Positions 37,457-48,059 are shown, counted from the first letter of the stretch. The stretch: 64,000 nt of DNA from Ctenosaura bakeri (GCA_948474755.1 CAOLHI010000419.1:434001-498000), one strand, 5' to 3'. The notes: generated by a model not told the origin, from the sequence alone. Numbers and translations are program-made.

Positions 37457-37640
37457 TACACTGTATTTGCTGGCGTATAAGACTCACCCCCCCCCCCGAA
37501 AAATACTGTATGAAAATGAAGTGTGTCTTGTACACTGGTGTGATTTATATGATTTATATGTCAGCAAATAGTATTTGCCAGTGTATAAATGGGCTGCATC
37601 TTATAGCTGAGTGCCATCTTATACACCAGCAAATATGGTA
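37457..37640. mobile_element. Palindromic family E element
   Basis: The left end has TATTTGCTGGCGTATAAGAC. The right end reversed reads TACCATATTTGCTGGTGTAT, so the termini are inverted repeats of about 25 bp. A C-run (37487-37497) lies inside. A second copy is at 58391-58541. It is a short non-autonomous DNA element of undetermined superfamily. Confidence 0.7.
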
Positions 37641-37647
37641 GTCAGGT

Positions 37648-37718
37648 TGGTTTCAAGGTGTCCACCACCTTGAGAACTTTAGCTAGAGGGCAAGATATAA
37701 ATATTTTAATAAATAATA
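37648..37718 (+). mobile_element. L2-like LINE 3' tail fragment
   Basis: Reads CACCTTGAGAACTTTAG and then GGCAAGATATAAATATTTTAATAAATAAT, the 3'-terminal pattern (GGGCGGTATATAAAT..AATAAATAA type) found on L2-like elements in reptiles. It is truncated to about 70 bp. Confidence 0.5.
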
Positions 37719-37812
37719 AGTTGTCTTACATATGAGGTTGCATTTTTTTGGCTGTTGTGCAAAGGACATATTCAATGTTTAGTTGCACAAGTAGAGTTCC
37801 ATAAGTGTAACT

Positions 37813-37975
37813 GGCCATTTAAGCACTACAATGTTATAGTGCTATTATTCTACTTTCAATATCCTATGGAATCCTGGGGTTTGCAGTTTAGGGAGGGACC
37901 TTTAGAATTCTCAGTAAACTACAAAACTGAGAATTCCACAGCATGTTGAAAGTGGAATATTAGCACTATAGAACC
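37813..37975. mobile_element. Short foldback element, internally deleted
   Basis: Starts GGCCATTTAAGCACTACAAT and runs to a partial right arm ending near AGCACTATAGAAC. The outer right terminus is lost and part of the loop is deleted, leaving about 163 bp. Confidence 0.75.
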
Positions 37976-38619
37976 ACTATTTTAATCTCTTGTAGGTCTC
38001 GACTAGAGTACAGCCACTGAATCAATTGCATTTACCTATGTGTTGACACAACATTCATTGGGTCTGCTCAAGCTCGGACTAACTAACAAGATCCCAGCCA
38101 TGCAACTGCACATTCTTAGATTGTACACAAATATTTGTCAGTGTGTTCACTTTGTTCACTGGGACTACAAAAACAGCTATTGTGCACTCCCTATTGCACA
38201 GGTTACAATAAGCAGGCACATTGGCAGATATGCAAATTATTGCACAATACTGGTATTCTACACAAGGATGTTATAGTTCAACCACCGTGTAACTATGCAG
38301 TATAGATTTATACCTCACAAACATGATGTAGTATCTAAATCTAAGTGTTACATCAGGCTGACACTTCTTATATCCTTAGTCCAGAACTTCTTCCTCCAGC
38401 CTTCATCTTTCCAGTCTTCACAAATTAGAAAGCCTGAAAGTGTTGTCTCCCTGGTTTGATGTTGAGCACTTCCTTGCCTCTCCAGGAACATCTACTAAGC
38501 ATACTGCAGCAGTGGCAAACTGATCATGGAATCATGAACCTTCTGGAAAATGATAGCCTGCTCAAATATTGGGGTCAAGACAAAGAAGTGATTCAGACTC
38601 AATTCAGACTGATCTGACC
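37976..38619. other. No gene recognised
   Basis: A 78-codon plus-strand frame at 38040-38276 has no recognisable domain. No other structure was seen. Confidence 0.5.
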
Positions 38620-38735
38620 CAAAGACAAACCTCCTCTGAACAAATCTTGTGAAGAAAACTACATGATAGAAAACTACTTCTTGTGAAGAAAGCTACAAGA
38701 AAGAAATTGAAGGCACACAAAAACAACAAAACACA
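38620..38735 (+). mobile_element. SINE 3' half
   Basis: Contains AACCTCCTCTGAACAAATCT, then CTACATGATAGAAA, and ends ATTGAAGGCACACAAAAACA with CAACAAAACA, the tail of the tRNA-derived lizard SINE. The sequence ACTTCTTGTGAAGAAAGCTAC repeats part of the preceding segment, a local duplication of about 30 bp. The tRNA head is missing. Confidence 0.7.
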
Positions 38736-39454
38736 AAGATGTGCACAGACACTTGGAGTCAGAAAGAAGAAAGATTAAATAGGGAGCTCGGTTACACAAT
38801 GGTAGGCCAGAAAGAAAGGTTTAGGTAGCCATATCTTCGAGAGCCCCCTCCCCCTCACCAAAAAACAACAACAAAAACAAACAAAAACAAACCAGCTTAA
38901 GCATTTTGGAAAAACTCAAGGCTTTCTGCTCTTGAAGAAACTCCTATTTCTTTAGACTGTGGGACTGACAATCCTTTGCTGTTTGTCAGTTAATCTGTAT
39001 CTGTCTAGGGTCCCTATCACCTTTTGGTTGTCTGGCCATCCAATCTGTGACCACAGTAAAATCCTGATGGAGTTAGTATAAACCCTCCACTTCTTCAATA
39101 TTGGAATCTCAGGATGTTTCTCAGGGAGAATGAGGAGGCTTTCTGTTCATTTTTTAGGCTAATTATTAATTACTTTAATCATTCATGTATAAACAAACAG
39201 AACACACTCCCCTTAGTGAGAAACACAGGCATACCTGTGTTTAGGTACATTGCTTTCACAACATTACGTTGAATATAAGCATCATATATTCATTACATTA
39301 AAATATATGGCAAATAAGATGTTACACTTTCATAAGGACCTTTTATCATCTGGATCTCTTTAGCAGGCTTCTCTTAGCAATTTATCAAGTTAGGGAATAT
39401 CCACTCTTCTGCTGAACTATACACTTCTAACTATATAAATGTAAACACACAGAT
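38736..39454. other. No gene recognised
   Basis: A (CAAA)n-like tract lies at 38862-38893. Otherwise there is no structure. Confidence 0.5.
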
Positions 39455-39646
39455 TTTATTTATTTACCTATTGAATTTATATTCCATCTTTCTCCCAAAA
39501 TGGGATTCAAGGTGGCTTATGATACCTTTAAAAAGATCCGGCTAAAACATTAATTTATAAAGTTAAAAAGAATTGAACAACAATATTATTAAAATATGAT
39601 TTAAAACAGTTAAAAACACTTAAAACATATTTAACTGTAAAACATA
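39455..39646 (-). mobile_element. L2-like LINE 3' UTR, reverse strand (part 1, outside the insertion)
   Basis: TTTATTTATTTACCTATTG, then CATCTTTCTCCCAAAATGGG and CAAGGTGGCTTATGATACC are the reverse-strand form of the common reptile L2-type 3' end. It is followed by the A-rich AACATTA..AAAACAGTT segment. It appears to be continuous with 40085-40425, the two parts being separated by a foldback element. Confidence 0.55.
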
Positions 39647-40074
39647 GGCCCTTTCTGCATGATGCCCCGAACCTGCCATGAGGATGGGAAAAGGATGGGG
39701 ATAGGATGACACTTATACACAACGTTGTCCCAGTCCTATCCTTCTCCCATCCTCAAGCAGTGTGATTGTGCCACAAATCATTGACAGGTTTTCCCTGTCA
39801 AGGGCCAGTGATCGTGTCACCCTCTCGCCGTGTACCCACATTTACCTTGTCTGTGAAGGCCCTGGAAGTGCAATGGCTTTGCTTCCTGCCCCAGTGCAGC
39901 CTGGGACAGTGCCCAGCTGCAGTGCGGCAGGAAAAGGCATAGCCATCACGCTTCCTGGTTCCCAGAGACAGCTGGTGCGGAGGGGAGTGCTCCATCATGC
40001 TCCTGTCCCAGGGGAGCTGCTGCCTCCATTGTCACTGGATACCACTCAGACAAAGGTAAGCTCTGGAAAAGGCC
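39647..40074. mobile_element. Long foldback element, subtype II, inside an L2-like LINE
   Basis: A 428-bp element starting GGCCCTTTCTGCATGATG and ending CTGGAAAAGGCC. The flanks ATA and AAG no longer match. The core hairpin ATTGACAGGTTTTCCCTGTCA is the subtype II signature. L2-like sequence on both sides suggests it jumped into that LINE. Confidence 0.8.
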
Positions 40075-40084
40075 AAGGTTTCGA

Positions 40085-40425
40085 TAAGAATTAATAATGC
40101 AGCATACCACTTTTTACACAAACTACAGATCCATGATTAAAATTTAAAGTCCAAGCTGAATAAAACATCTTCACCTCTTGGCATAAAGAGAGCAAGGAGG
40201 AGACCAACTGGACCTCCCAGGGAAGAGAGCTCCACAGCCTGGGTGCAGCCATGGAGAAGGCTCTTTCCTGAACCCTCATCAACTATGCCTGCAAAGATTG
40301 AAAGAAAGCCCTCCCCTGCAAACCTTAAAGCTCTCACTGGCTTATATATGGAGATATGATCTTTCAGATAGTCTGGACCCAAGCCATGTAGGATGTCTAT
40401 ACTTTCAGTAGCACACACACATTCT
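40085..40425 (-). mobile_element. L2-like LINE ORF2 C-terminus, reverse strand
   Basis: Two minus-strand frames together carry the conserved end of L2-group ORF2. One (40418-40137) has 'LHGLGPDYLKDHISIYKP' followed by 'RALRF'. The other (40282-40091) has 'ERAFSMAAPRLWSSLPWEV'. A frameshift between about 40280 and 40330 separates them. The region lies after the reverse transcriptase domain and its role is unclear. The copy is 5'-truncated and dead. Confidence 0.82.
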
Positions 40426-41000
40426 ATGATACACAGGTTTTCTTCTCTTAATTTTGCAGAATTACCAGTTTCTGAACAAGTTCTGTTCAGCTGACATCAG
40501 CTGGGTAGGGATAGAATTAGAGACTGTTGGGGGTTAAAGTCCAAAATGTAGATACTAAATGTAAATTTATAACTTTCAATTCTTCTCATACTAGCTTTTA
40601 TGTATTAGTAGTACAATGAACAGGCAATTGAATCAGATGATCTTGAAGGTCTATTTCAATTTGATAAGGAAGTTGGGACAGTATCGGTTGCCACTGGAGA
40701 CTTGTAAGAAAGAACAGCAACATTATTTGCTTCATATTTTCTTGCACAGATTCCATTTGTATGAACAGTCAGGCAGATCTAAGAAACCTCTTTACCACTG
40801 ACTCCCATTCAGCTCTACAGCAAGAGAAAAGGTTAACTCCAACCATAACTCTAACTGAAGTACTAGGATGCCCAACACTATCCTACTTTACCTATATTGT
40901 CTAAATAATTTACTTGTTCAGGAAGTTGCACTTAATAGCTTCATTTTCTGGCATTTTGGAGCTTGAATATACATGGAGTCCTGAATACAGAGTTGGGTAT
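40426..41000. other. No gene recognised
   Basis: A 61-codon frame at 40616-40801 carries no motif. Nothing else was seen. Confidence 0.5.
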
Positions 41001-41182
41001 GACCATTTCTGCACTAGAATGTTATAGTGCTATTATTCCACTTTCAACCTCGTATGGAATACTGGGGCTTGCAATTTAAGGAGGCAGTTTAGGGGTCTCT
41101 TCCTAAACTGCAAATCCCAGGGTTCCATAAGATGTTGAAAGTGGAATGATAGCACTATAATACTCTAGTGCAGAAATGGACC
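41001..41182. mobile_element. Short foldback element, internally shortened
   Basis: Starts GACCATTTCTGCACTAGAAT and ends GTGCAGAAATGGACC. About 182 bp, missing part of the central loop found in 202-bp copies. The flanks do not show a clear duplication. Confidence 0.78.
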
Positions 41183-43308
41183 AAGTCTAGTGATTCCTAG
41201 GAACAAACCTCTCCGAGCCCATTAGGAGCTTTGTCTCTTTGCTGCTACCATCAAAGCTGCTGCAGCCCAAGCAAAAACGAAACCTCCACACTTGTGACGT
41301 TACTGCAAATCAAAAGGCACACCCCTTGATTCAGAAGTGAAAAGTACCCCAGAAACTTCCTGAATCAATCAATAATAAAAGTGGAAAGGAAACTGTTTTA
41401 GTATGGTTTGAGCACTTTATTTTTAAAATGAGTGCTGATTTGTCTGTCAACCAAACTTGTCATTCAGGTGCTTAATACATATTTTATCCGTCCAGTGTGT
41501 CTAGTTTCCTTCCAATTTTTCCAACTGGACATTTTTCCCAACTACATATTTTGTGTCCAACTAAATACTAAAACCCCTATTAGAGCTTTTAAATTATACT
41601 CCTGTAACATGATGAATAAGAGATGGACAACATAAGTCCATGCTGTAACATTTTGAATAAGGGGTAGACAACATAATTCCATGCTATGAGCACTTATAAA
41701 TGCAAAAAGACCTAATTCAAGATTCAAAAGAGACATCTATTGATCATAAATCAATGATCTAAAAATCTGACTATTCTATTTGCATTCAATTTTTTTTCCA
41801 CTTTTTAATATATGTAGTGGAATTCTTATTGAAAATGAAGCAAACCATTATAACCCTGTCTCCTAGAACAAAGAGGATTCTCATATCACATGGTGGAATG
41901 CTCTTTATCTAAATTACACTAATTTCAGGTGAGTTCAATTGTATGAACATCTTAGAAAAGAACAAAATGAAATTGATTTACTGAGAAAAACATGCAAGTG
42001 GAAAAAGAAAGATTAGAGATCTAAGGGTCCCCCCACCCAAACAGCCTTTCAGCAAAAGTCCAGTGATCAATCACGCAAATAAAAACATGTATACTTCTAG
42101 GGGCTCTCTTTCTCAATTAATATTTGAATATTCCAAAGTTTGGTAGCAATGGTCATTACATATGAATTTGAAAAATTCAAGTCAAGTTTTGCGAGTGCCT
42201 AAAAACTGAACAGTAGTAGCTGATGGTTCCCATCCCAGTGGGGTGTTAAATCTACTCTGGGTTTTAGTATGAACTTTAAAGGAGATATCCGAGGTCTGGA
42301 TGTATTTTGATGATAGCGTTCAGCACCTTGCATAGCTTTTTTGTAAAGTTCAGATTAATGCTCATAGCAGATCCATAGCTTCATTGATATGGAAGCCACC
42401 AGGATCACTTGAAATTAGATAATGTTAAAGCTAAAGGTCAAAGGTTTCCATGACCAAGAGAATGATTTCAAGAGGCACTTGGGGCTAAACTTCTAGAAAG
42501 AACAAAGTACAGTACACAGCATCCTTCTTGGGAAAAGATTCCCGGTGCAGAGCAGAAGAAGGAAAAAAGAGGAGACCCTAACATTGCGTTCACACATGGT
42601 CCAGCAAAATGACTGGTGAAAGAACATGATCCCAGCCTGTGCTGAGATTACCTGTGCATGAAGAAAAATCTAAATAAATAAATAAGCATGCCTGGAAATG
42701 GTGAAAGAGAGACTAGGCCCTTGAATTCAGATGGAATGACTGCTGTTGATGCCTCCTTTCCTGGACAAAACAATGGAAAGGCCTTTGAGTTCTATGAACG
42801 CATTTTTCAAGAGGAAATATTCTGAAAGAGTTCCAGTTTTTGCAAGCACTGTAATTATACTTTGGAGACCTACAATACTTATTAGTAACTGATGAAAGAG
42901 TCCCTTTGCTTTTGGTTCTTCAATAGACTTTGATTTATTATCCTTTTCATTATAGCAGCCAACTTGATCTTTGCACAAGAGTTTATAGCATAGGTAGCCA
43001 GTAGCTGGAATTAATTTTTGTTCTTCAGTCCAGCAAAACCTCTTGAGAAACTGCAAAGTAAACACCTGTTCATAATGCAGCAGCATCAAGCTAGTAGGAT
43101 GGATTTCTTGATTAACCACATTAATATAAGGGCTATAGTAGCAGTTTTTGATACTTCTAAAATGAGTTTTATTTTAGCAAGTGTTAATGCAGTTTTCAAA
43201 AGTCACATAGATTACAGCACAGTATATCAAATACATGGTTCCTGTACTGTTCAGAGGGCTGAATCAATGAGGCCCACAAGCAAGGCATAAAGGAAGTAGC
43301 CTCTCTTT
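41183..43308. other. No gene recognised
   Basis: Contains a local direct repeat near 41610-41690 (GATGGACAACATAA.TCCATGCT-type, twice). The minus-strand frame 43119-42727 is the longest outside known repeats (130 codons), but it has no recognisable domain. Confidence 0.45.
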
Positions 43309-43727
43309 GCCCTTCCGTACGGCATTTTCCATATGAAAGGGCACCTGGAGCATTACGCGATTGTGAGGAACGATCTGCATAATGCACTCAGAATCGTGCG
43401 ATGCTCCAGGGGCCAGCAGGGGCCGATTGTGCACCTTTTCATTTTGGGCTGGAAGACAAAAATGATGTGTGATTGCACATTGCTCCTGGGCCCCGCACAC
43501 ACTTACCTGGTGTGCGGATCCTCTGGAGCCATGCCGGTCACACTTCCTGCCCCAGCACAGCCTGGGAAACTCCCAGGCTGCACTGAGGAAGGAAGAGGCG
43601 GGGCTCTTGCACAAGCAGGAAGCTCATGCAGAGCTGAAGCAGCAGGGATGCGAAAGCCTCTCACCAGAAGCTGCTCGCACAATCCCTGCACCCCAGCACT
43701 GAAAGATGGTGAAATGCGGAAAGGGCC
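43309..43727 (+). mobile_element. Long foldback element, subtype I
   Basis: A 419-bp element starting GCCCTTCCGTACGGCATTTT and ending ATGCGGAAAGGGCC, with TTT flanks (43306-43308 and 43728-43730). It carries the left-end foldback and the inner AGCCTGGGAAACTCCCAGGCT hairpin. Its right third is included in the 403-bp tandem duplication that follows. It is CpG-rich relative to most copies. Confidence 0.87.
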
Positions 43728-43977
43728 TTTGTTGTGTTTCCTACCATTTGCACAAAGGAAGAGATATTGTCCCATGAAGAAATGTATAAACTGAGGCCAT
43801 TTCCGCACTAGCCAGTTATAGCGCAATGATTCCACTTTCAACATCCTCCGGAATCCTGGGGTGTACAGTTTCAGCATGGGAATCATCGCGCTATAACAGG
43901 CTAGTGCGGAAACAGCCTGAGTCATGTACACAATGCTCCAGTAGCCATATTTGTTACTGCAGCAGCAGAAAGTCCAC
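43575..43977 (+). repeat. 403-bp tandem duplication, unit 1
   Basis: Covers the right part of the 43309 foldback element, a 67-bp spacer, the small foldback element at 43795-43917 and 60 bp of flank. Unit 2 follows immediately at 43978. Confidence 0.95.
43795..43917. mobile_element. 123-bp foldback element, near-perfect hairpin (unit 1 copy)
   Basis: Starts GGCCATTTCCGCACTAGCCA and ends TAGTGCGGAAACAGCC, with TGA on both sides (43792-43794 and 43918-43920). The arms pair for about 45 bp with few mismatches and keep CpG sites. It is a shortened derivative of the 202-bp family, lacking the TGAGGCCAAAGAGCTC loop. Confidence 0.87.
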
Positions 43978-44380
43978 AGGCTGCACTGAGGAAGGAAGAG
44001 GCGGGGCTCTCGCACAAGCAGGAAGCTCATGCAGAGCTGAAGCAGCAGGGATGCGAAAGCCTCTCACCAGAAGCTGCTCGCACAATCCCTGCACCCCAGC
44101 ACTGAAAGATGGTGAAATGCGGAAAGGGCCTTTGTTGTGTTTCCTACCATTTGCACAAAGGAAGAGATATTGTCCCATGAAGAAATGTATAAACTGAGGC
44201 CATTTCCGCACTAGCCAGTTATAGCGCAATGATTCCACTTTCAACATCCTCCGGAATCCTGGGGTGTACAGTTTCAGCATGGGAATCATCGCGCTATAAC
44301 AGGCTAGTGCGGAAACAGCCTGAGTCATGTACACAATGCTCCAGTAGCCATATTTGTTACTGCAGCAGCAGAAAGTCCAC
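43978..44380 (+). repeat. 403-bp tandem duplication, unit 2
   Basis: By eye it is identical to unit 1 except for one base (T at 43608, C at 44011). The junction shows 2 bp of ambiguity (CA). It contains a second copy of the right end of the subtype I element (43978-44130) and of the 123-bp element (44198-44320). Confidence 0.95.
44198..44320. mobile_element. 123-bp foldback element (unit 2 copy)
   Basis: A duplicate of 43795-43917 that arose with the 403-bp duplication, not by transposition, since the flanks are duplicated too (TGA at 44195-44197 and 44321-44323). Confidence 0.9.
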
Positions 44381-44518
44381 ACAGAGACCTGCAGGGAAAA
44401 AACAAGATATTTCACAAGTTTTTGTACCATACACATAATTACATAGAACAGGCCAGTACTGTGCACTGGCCCTTAGCATTATGGATGGGATGATTCCATT
44501 TGGGTATATTGTTTATTT

Positions 44519-44607
44519 TAAGTAGCCAGTATGGTGCAATGGTTCGAGTGCTGGACTAAAAACCTGGGAGACCAGGGTTCGAATTCCAGCATGGCCATAG
44601 AAACCTA
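44519..44607 (+). mobile_element. SINE head with intact Pol III boxes
   Basis: Reads TGGTGCAATGGTTCGAGTGC (A-box region) and, 36 bp on, GGGTTCGAATTCCAGC (B box, one base longer than the ideal GGTTCGAATCC). It then reads ATGGCCATAGAAACC before being cut off. The best preserved internal promoter in the window. It is truncated at the junction with the foldback fragment at 44608. Confidence 0.82.
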
Positions 44608-44652
44608 GGCCATTTCCACACTAGACTGTTATATTATTCCACTTTCAACATC
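44608..44652. mobile_element. Short foldback element, left-end fragment
   Basis: Reads GGCCATTTCCACACTAGACT, then ATTATTCCACTTTCAACAT, the left arm of the 202-bp family with a small internal deletion. The right arm is absent. It directly follows the SINE head. Confidence 0.75.
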
Positions 44653-46157
44653 TCAGAAGCCCCTCACAGTTGACGATCTGAGGTCTGAATCCAATTGTTG
44701 TTTCTGGCTAGTATGTCTATTGAATCAATGGAACTTTAAGTGACAAATTCTCATTGATTCAACTGATTTATGCTAGTAGATGCTAACAACTGGTTTCAGG
44801 CCTAAACCACTTCACTGTTTCAGCAGCACTCATTAAATGAACTAAATATTATTACAGCCTAATGTTGTTGCTGTTGCCTTTTTTTTAAAAAACAACTTTC
44901 AGACACTGAACACTTTGTGGACTATATGCCTACCACAACTATTTCTTTTACAATTGATGAACACCTTTCCCCTTTAACATAAATAAATTCCATTTGGCTA
45001 ATGTATGTGTCCAATTAACCAGATGAGAAGTGTAGCATGTAGGACATGCACAAAATAAAATTAAAGAAGAAATGTCAATACCCTGAAAATCAACCAAAAC
45101 AATTGTTTATTTGAACAACATTCCACTAGCTCCTTTTAATTAGAATTTATATTCCTTGATCTGGTCAGAGTATAGTTCCAGTAATGTGTCATTTATAAGA
45201 ACAGAGAGAAAGATTTATCGTGTTTCTGACTTTTAAGAGTTGGGAAAGAGCCAATTAACAACAATACTCTAAAGTGTAAAATATAATTTTATATGAAACG
45301 ATGCTTCTGGAATTATTTTGATATACACTCTATCTGGGGGGAAAAAGCTCTGGAGTGACAAGTAGATTCATAATGCAGGAACTGAATCCAGCATTGTAGT
45401 GAACATAGAGTTATTGAGCAGCTATACAAAGGCAATAATGCAATGGACATTTCTTTTCCTCTAGCACATCTCTAAAATAAACCGTGTAGTAATACCTCAA
45501 GGGACATACTACATTTCAGTCTTTCTGGAGTAGTAGAGTGGGAAGATCTTTTTCTTCTGCAGAAATTGTCCTCATCATATATTATGCATCACTGCTAGAG
45601 GTAACATGAACTGTTCATTCTTTGATACTGAGGGAACTTTTAGCATGAAAGTATACATCAACAGTTCATCACTAGCCAGTTCAGAATAAAACTCAAGGAG
45701 TTGTTTGACCTTGCTAGGAATAAATACTGTTGCTGTAACTGCAGTCTCGTATAAACACTTGTCGCTGTTTCTACATTACCTGTTGTAGAATTTACAACCA
45801 TCAGTGTAAGAAAGGACATCTTGCTGAATAAAGAAAAAAACAAACAAATAAAAAAACGGAAAGTAGCACTAACTCTGTAAACCAGGTCAGATGTATATTT
45901 GAACTATCTTCTTTTCTCAAGGAATCCAATCATCCTATGTAATCTCTAGATGCAGGCTCAGGCCTTCTTTTCTCATTGATGAAAGTCACCTACTCTGATA
46001 AATATTATGAGTGGAATGGGGTAAAAAAAAAAGAGCCACCCCCTTCCAGATTCACTCAGAAAATGATTTGAGGTAATTGAATTTATTTGTGGGCTGGGGA
46101 AAAACAATCTGGATTTTGGATACTATCATAACACTGTCAAAAAAGATTTCACCTATT
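44653..46157. other. No gene recognised
   Basis: AT-rich, with A-rich tracts near 45830-45860 and 46020-46035. No motif-bearing frame was seen. Confidence 0.5.
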
Positions 46158-46226
46158 CTTGAAAACTAAGTTGAGTCTGAGCTAGATAGCACTTGAATTA
46201 GAAGCCACCAGGGAATACCAGGGACC
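46158..46226 (+). mobile_element. 5S rRNA-derived SINE fragment
   Basis: CTTGAAAACTAAGTTGAGTC, then AGCACTTGAATTAGAAGCC and ACCAGGGAATACCAGGG match the 3' half of 5S rRNA order (GGAAACTAAGCAGG..TACTTGGATGGGAGACC..). Its mutation load is higher than in the 28119 copy. Confidence 0.65.
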
Positions 46227-46271
46227 CTCAGAAACAAGTTCTGTCTCAAAAGTTTGGATAGCTGTTCCTAG

Positions 46272-46862
46272 GTTAGGAATATAACTCTTCACTAAGGCCC
46301 CTTCCTCACCTTACCTTCTTCTGGCACTGGGATGTGGGGATCGCGCGAGCAGCCTCCGGTGAGAGGCTCTTGCATCCGGAGTCCTTCGGCTCTGCATGGG
46401 CTGCCTGCTCGCACAAGAGCCCTGCCTCTTCCTTCCCCAGCATAGCCTGGGAGTCTCCCAGGTTGCACTGGGGCAGCAAGCACGACTGGTGTGGCTCTGG
46501 AGGCTCCGCATGCCAGGTAAGTGTGCATGGTGCCCAGGAGCAATGCACAATCGTGCACCATTTTCAGCTTCTAGCCGAAAATGAAAAGGTGCACAATCAG
46601 TGCCTGCCAGCCCCTGGAGCATTGCACGATTGTGAGTGCACCGTGCACATAGCTCCTCACAATCGCGTGACGCTTCAGGCACCCTTTTGCATGGCAAATG
46701 CCGTGCGAAAAGGGTCTAAGTTTCTTCTTGAAGATAGCAATTAGTAATTTCAACAATGTTCTTCCTACTGTAAGAAATTTGAAAACCATACTGTCTTGAA
46801 AGACTATTTGCAGTTTGGGACTTATTCTGTGCAAAATTTGAGCATTTTGCCATTTAATTTTT
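46272..46862. mobile_element. Family D element, partial, split by a foldback insertion
   Basis: The left 24 bp (46272-46295, GGTTAGGAATATAACTCTTC..) and the right part from 46717 (TAAGTTTCTTCTTGAAGATA..) align with the uninterrupted family D copy at 19629-19760. The copy ends near 46862, just after TGTGCAAAATTTG, so its distal half is missing. Confidence 0.7.
46296..46716 (-). mobile_element. Long foldback element, subtype I, inside family D
   Basis: A 421-bp element starting GGCCCCTTCCTCACC and ending CCGTGCGAAAAGGGTC, with TAA flanks (46293-46295 and 46717-46719). Comparison with 19629-19670 shows the pre-insertion site contained one TA(A/C) at this place, so the 3-bp duplication is supported by a related empty site. 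The foldback end is on the right. Confidence 0.9.
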
Positions 46863-47084
46863 TAAAAAGACATTCATTCAACTTTTATTATGTGAATAAA
46901 GTCACATCTATGCTAGTCCTTACAGAGAAGTTTCTGGTATGTTTTGAAATGTCTGATGTTCTATCCAAGCCAAAAGCCTGAAAATTTGACTCTGCTTGTA
47001 GTGTAAACTGAATTCATCGACAAACTAAGGATGGCTTGTTACTCTTTTAAAGTACTACTCTTTCAGTACTCATTCCCTCAACAT

Positions 47085-47465
47085 TTCTCAGATGCATAGA
47101 CTCCTCTGCTTAAACCATTGGGGTGAAAGGAGTTAAATACAGGTTTGTAAAATACGAAATTCGGAAAATGACAATGTAAATAAATAATATAACTGTATAA
47201 TAGAGACAGTGGTATATAACAAGGTATATTAAGATGAGTTGGCGGTTTATAAGTAAGTTGGATTGGTTCACAAATTATGGGAAGATAAATAAGGGAAGGT
47301 GGGTATGTGTTTGTAAAAAAATTGTGAAAGAATGTTTTGTTTGGAAAGATTGTAAAGGAGATAACATTAAGAAATAATGTATGTTTTATGTTTATTGTAT
47401 ATTTTTTATTTTGTTGAAATAAAAAAAAATAAAAAAAAATTAAAGTGAAAAAAAATTTTTTTTGC
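47085..47465 (+). mobile_element. Possible L1-type LINE 3' end with A-rich tail
   Basis: AT-rich, GT-containing sequence ends in TTGTTGAAATAAAAAAAAAT and further A-runs, typical of L1 3' UTR ends. No coding part is recognisable. The minus-strand 129-codon frame here is a by-product of the base composition. Assignment is tentative. Confidence 0.4.
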
Positions 47466-47624
47466 AATAAGCAGACTCATGAGATAACAATAGCAGAGGA
47501 GGGGCTGAACAACTTTTAACTCCTCATTGCCAAATGCAGCCTTTTCTAGTAATATTGAGTACTTGGAAACTACTATTTTAGCATTTCTAAGGAGGCGGTA
47601 AAACAGGGCACTCTTAAGGACCAT

Positions 47625-48056
47625 GGCCCTTTCCTCACCTTACCTTTTCGCAGCACTGGGGCACAGGGATCACGCGAGCAGCCTCTTGAGAGAGACTTTT
47701 GTGTCCCTGCTGCTTCACCTCCGCAGCTGCTGCCTGTTGGCGAGCAGGCAGCGTGAGGGCTCCTTCTCTTCTTTCCACAGTGCAGTCTGGGATTTTCCCA
47801 GGCTGCGCTGGGGCAGGAAGCATGAGCACCACGGCTCTGGAGGCTCCGCACACATGGTAAGTGTGTGCGGGGCCCTGGAGCAATGCGCGATCATGCACCA
47901 TTTTCATCTGCAAGCCGAAAATGAAATAGTGTGCGATCGGTGCCTGCTGGCACCGGCAGCATCGCACACTTTCAAGGATGTCATGTAGGCTGCTCCCTGC
48001 AATTGTGCGACACTCCAGAGGCCCTTTTGCATGGCAAATGCTGTGTGAAAAGGGCC
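47625..48056 (-). mobile_element. Long foldback element, subtype I
   Basis: A 432-bp element starting GGCCCTTTCCTCACC and ending GTGTGAAAAGGGCC, with CAT flanks (47622-47624 and 48057-48059). The foldback end (TTTTGCATGGCAAATGCTG) is on the right. Frames of up to 121 codons inside are artefacts shared with other copies. Confidence 0.87.
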
Positions 48057-48059
48057 CAT

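Noticed and set aside
42727..43119. 130-codon minus-strand ORF as a gene
   Set aside because: Longest frame outside known repeats, but no domain, no splice or promoter context, and composition like the surrounding AT-rich DNA. I considered a LINE C-terminus but could not match motifs.
43333..44466. Frames of 116-175 codons on both strands, some nearly identical to each other
   Set aside because: They read through foldback elements and the 403-bp duplication. Similar peptides recur in every subtype I copy on either strand, which is expected of GC-rich palindromes rather than genes.
44519..44607. A tRNA gene
   Set aside because: A and B boxes are present, but the sequence continues as a SINE body and I see no matching acceptor-stem ends. 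A tRNA-folding program could confirm.
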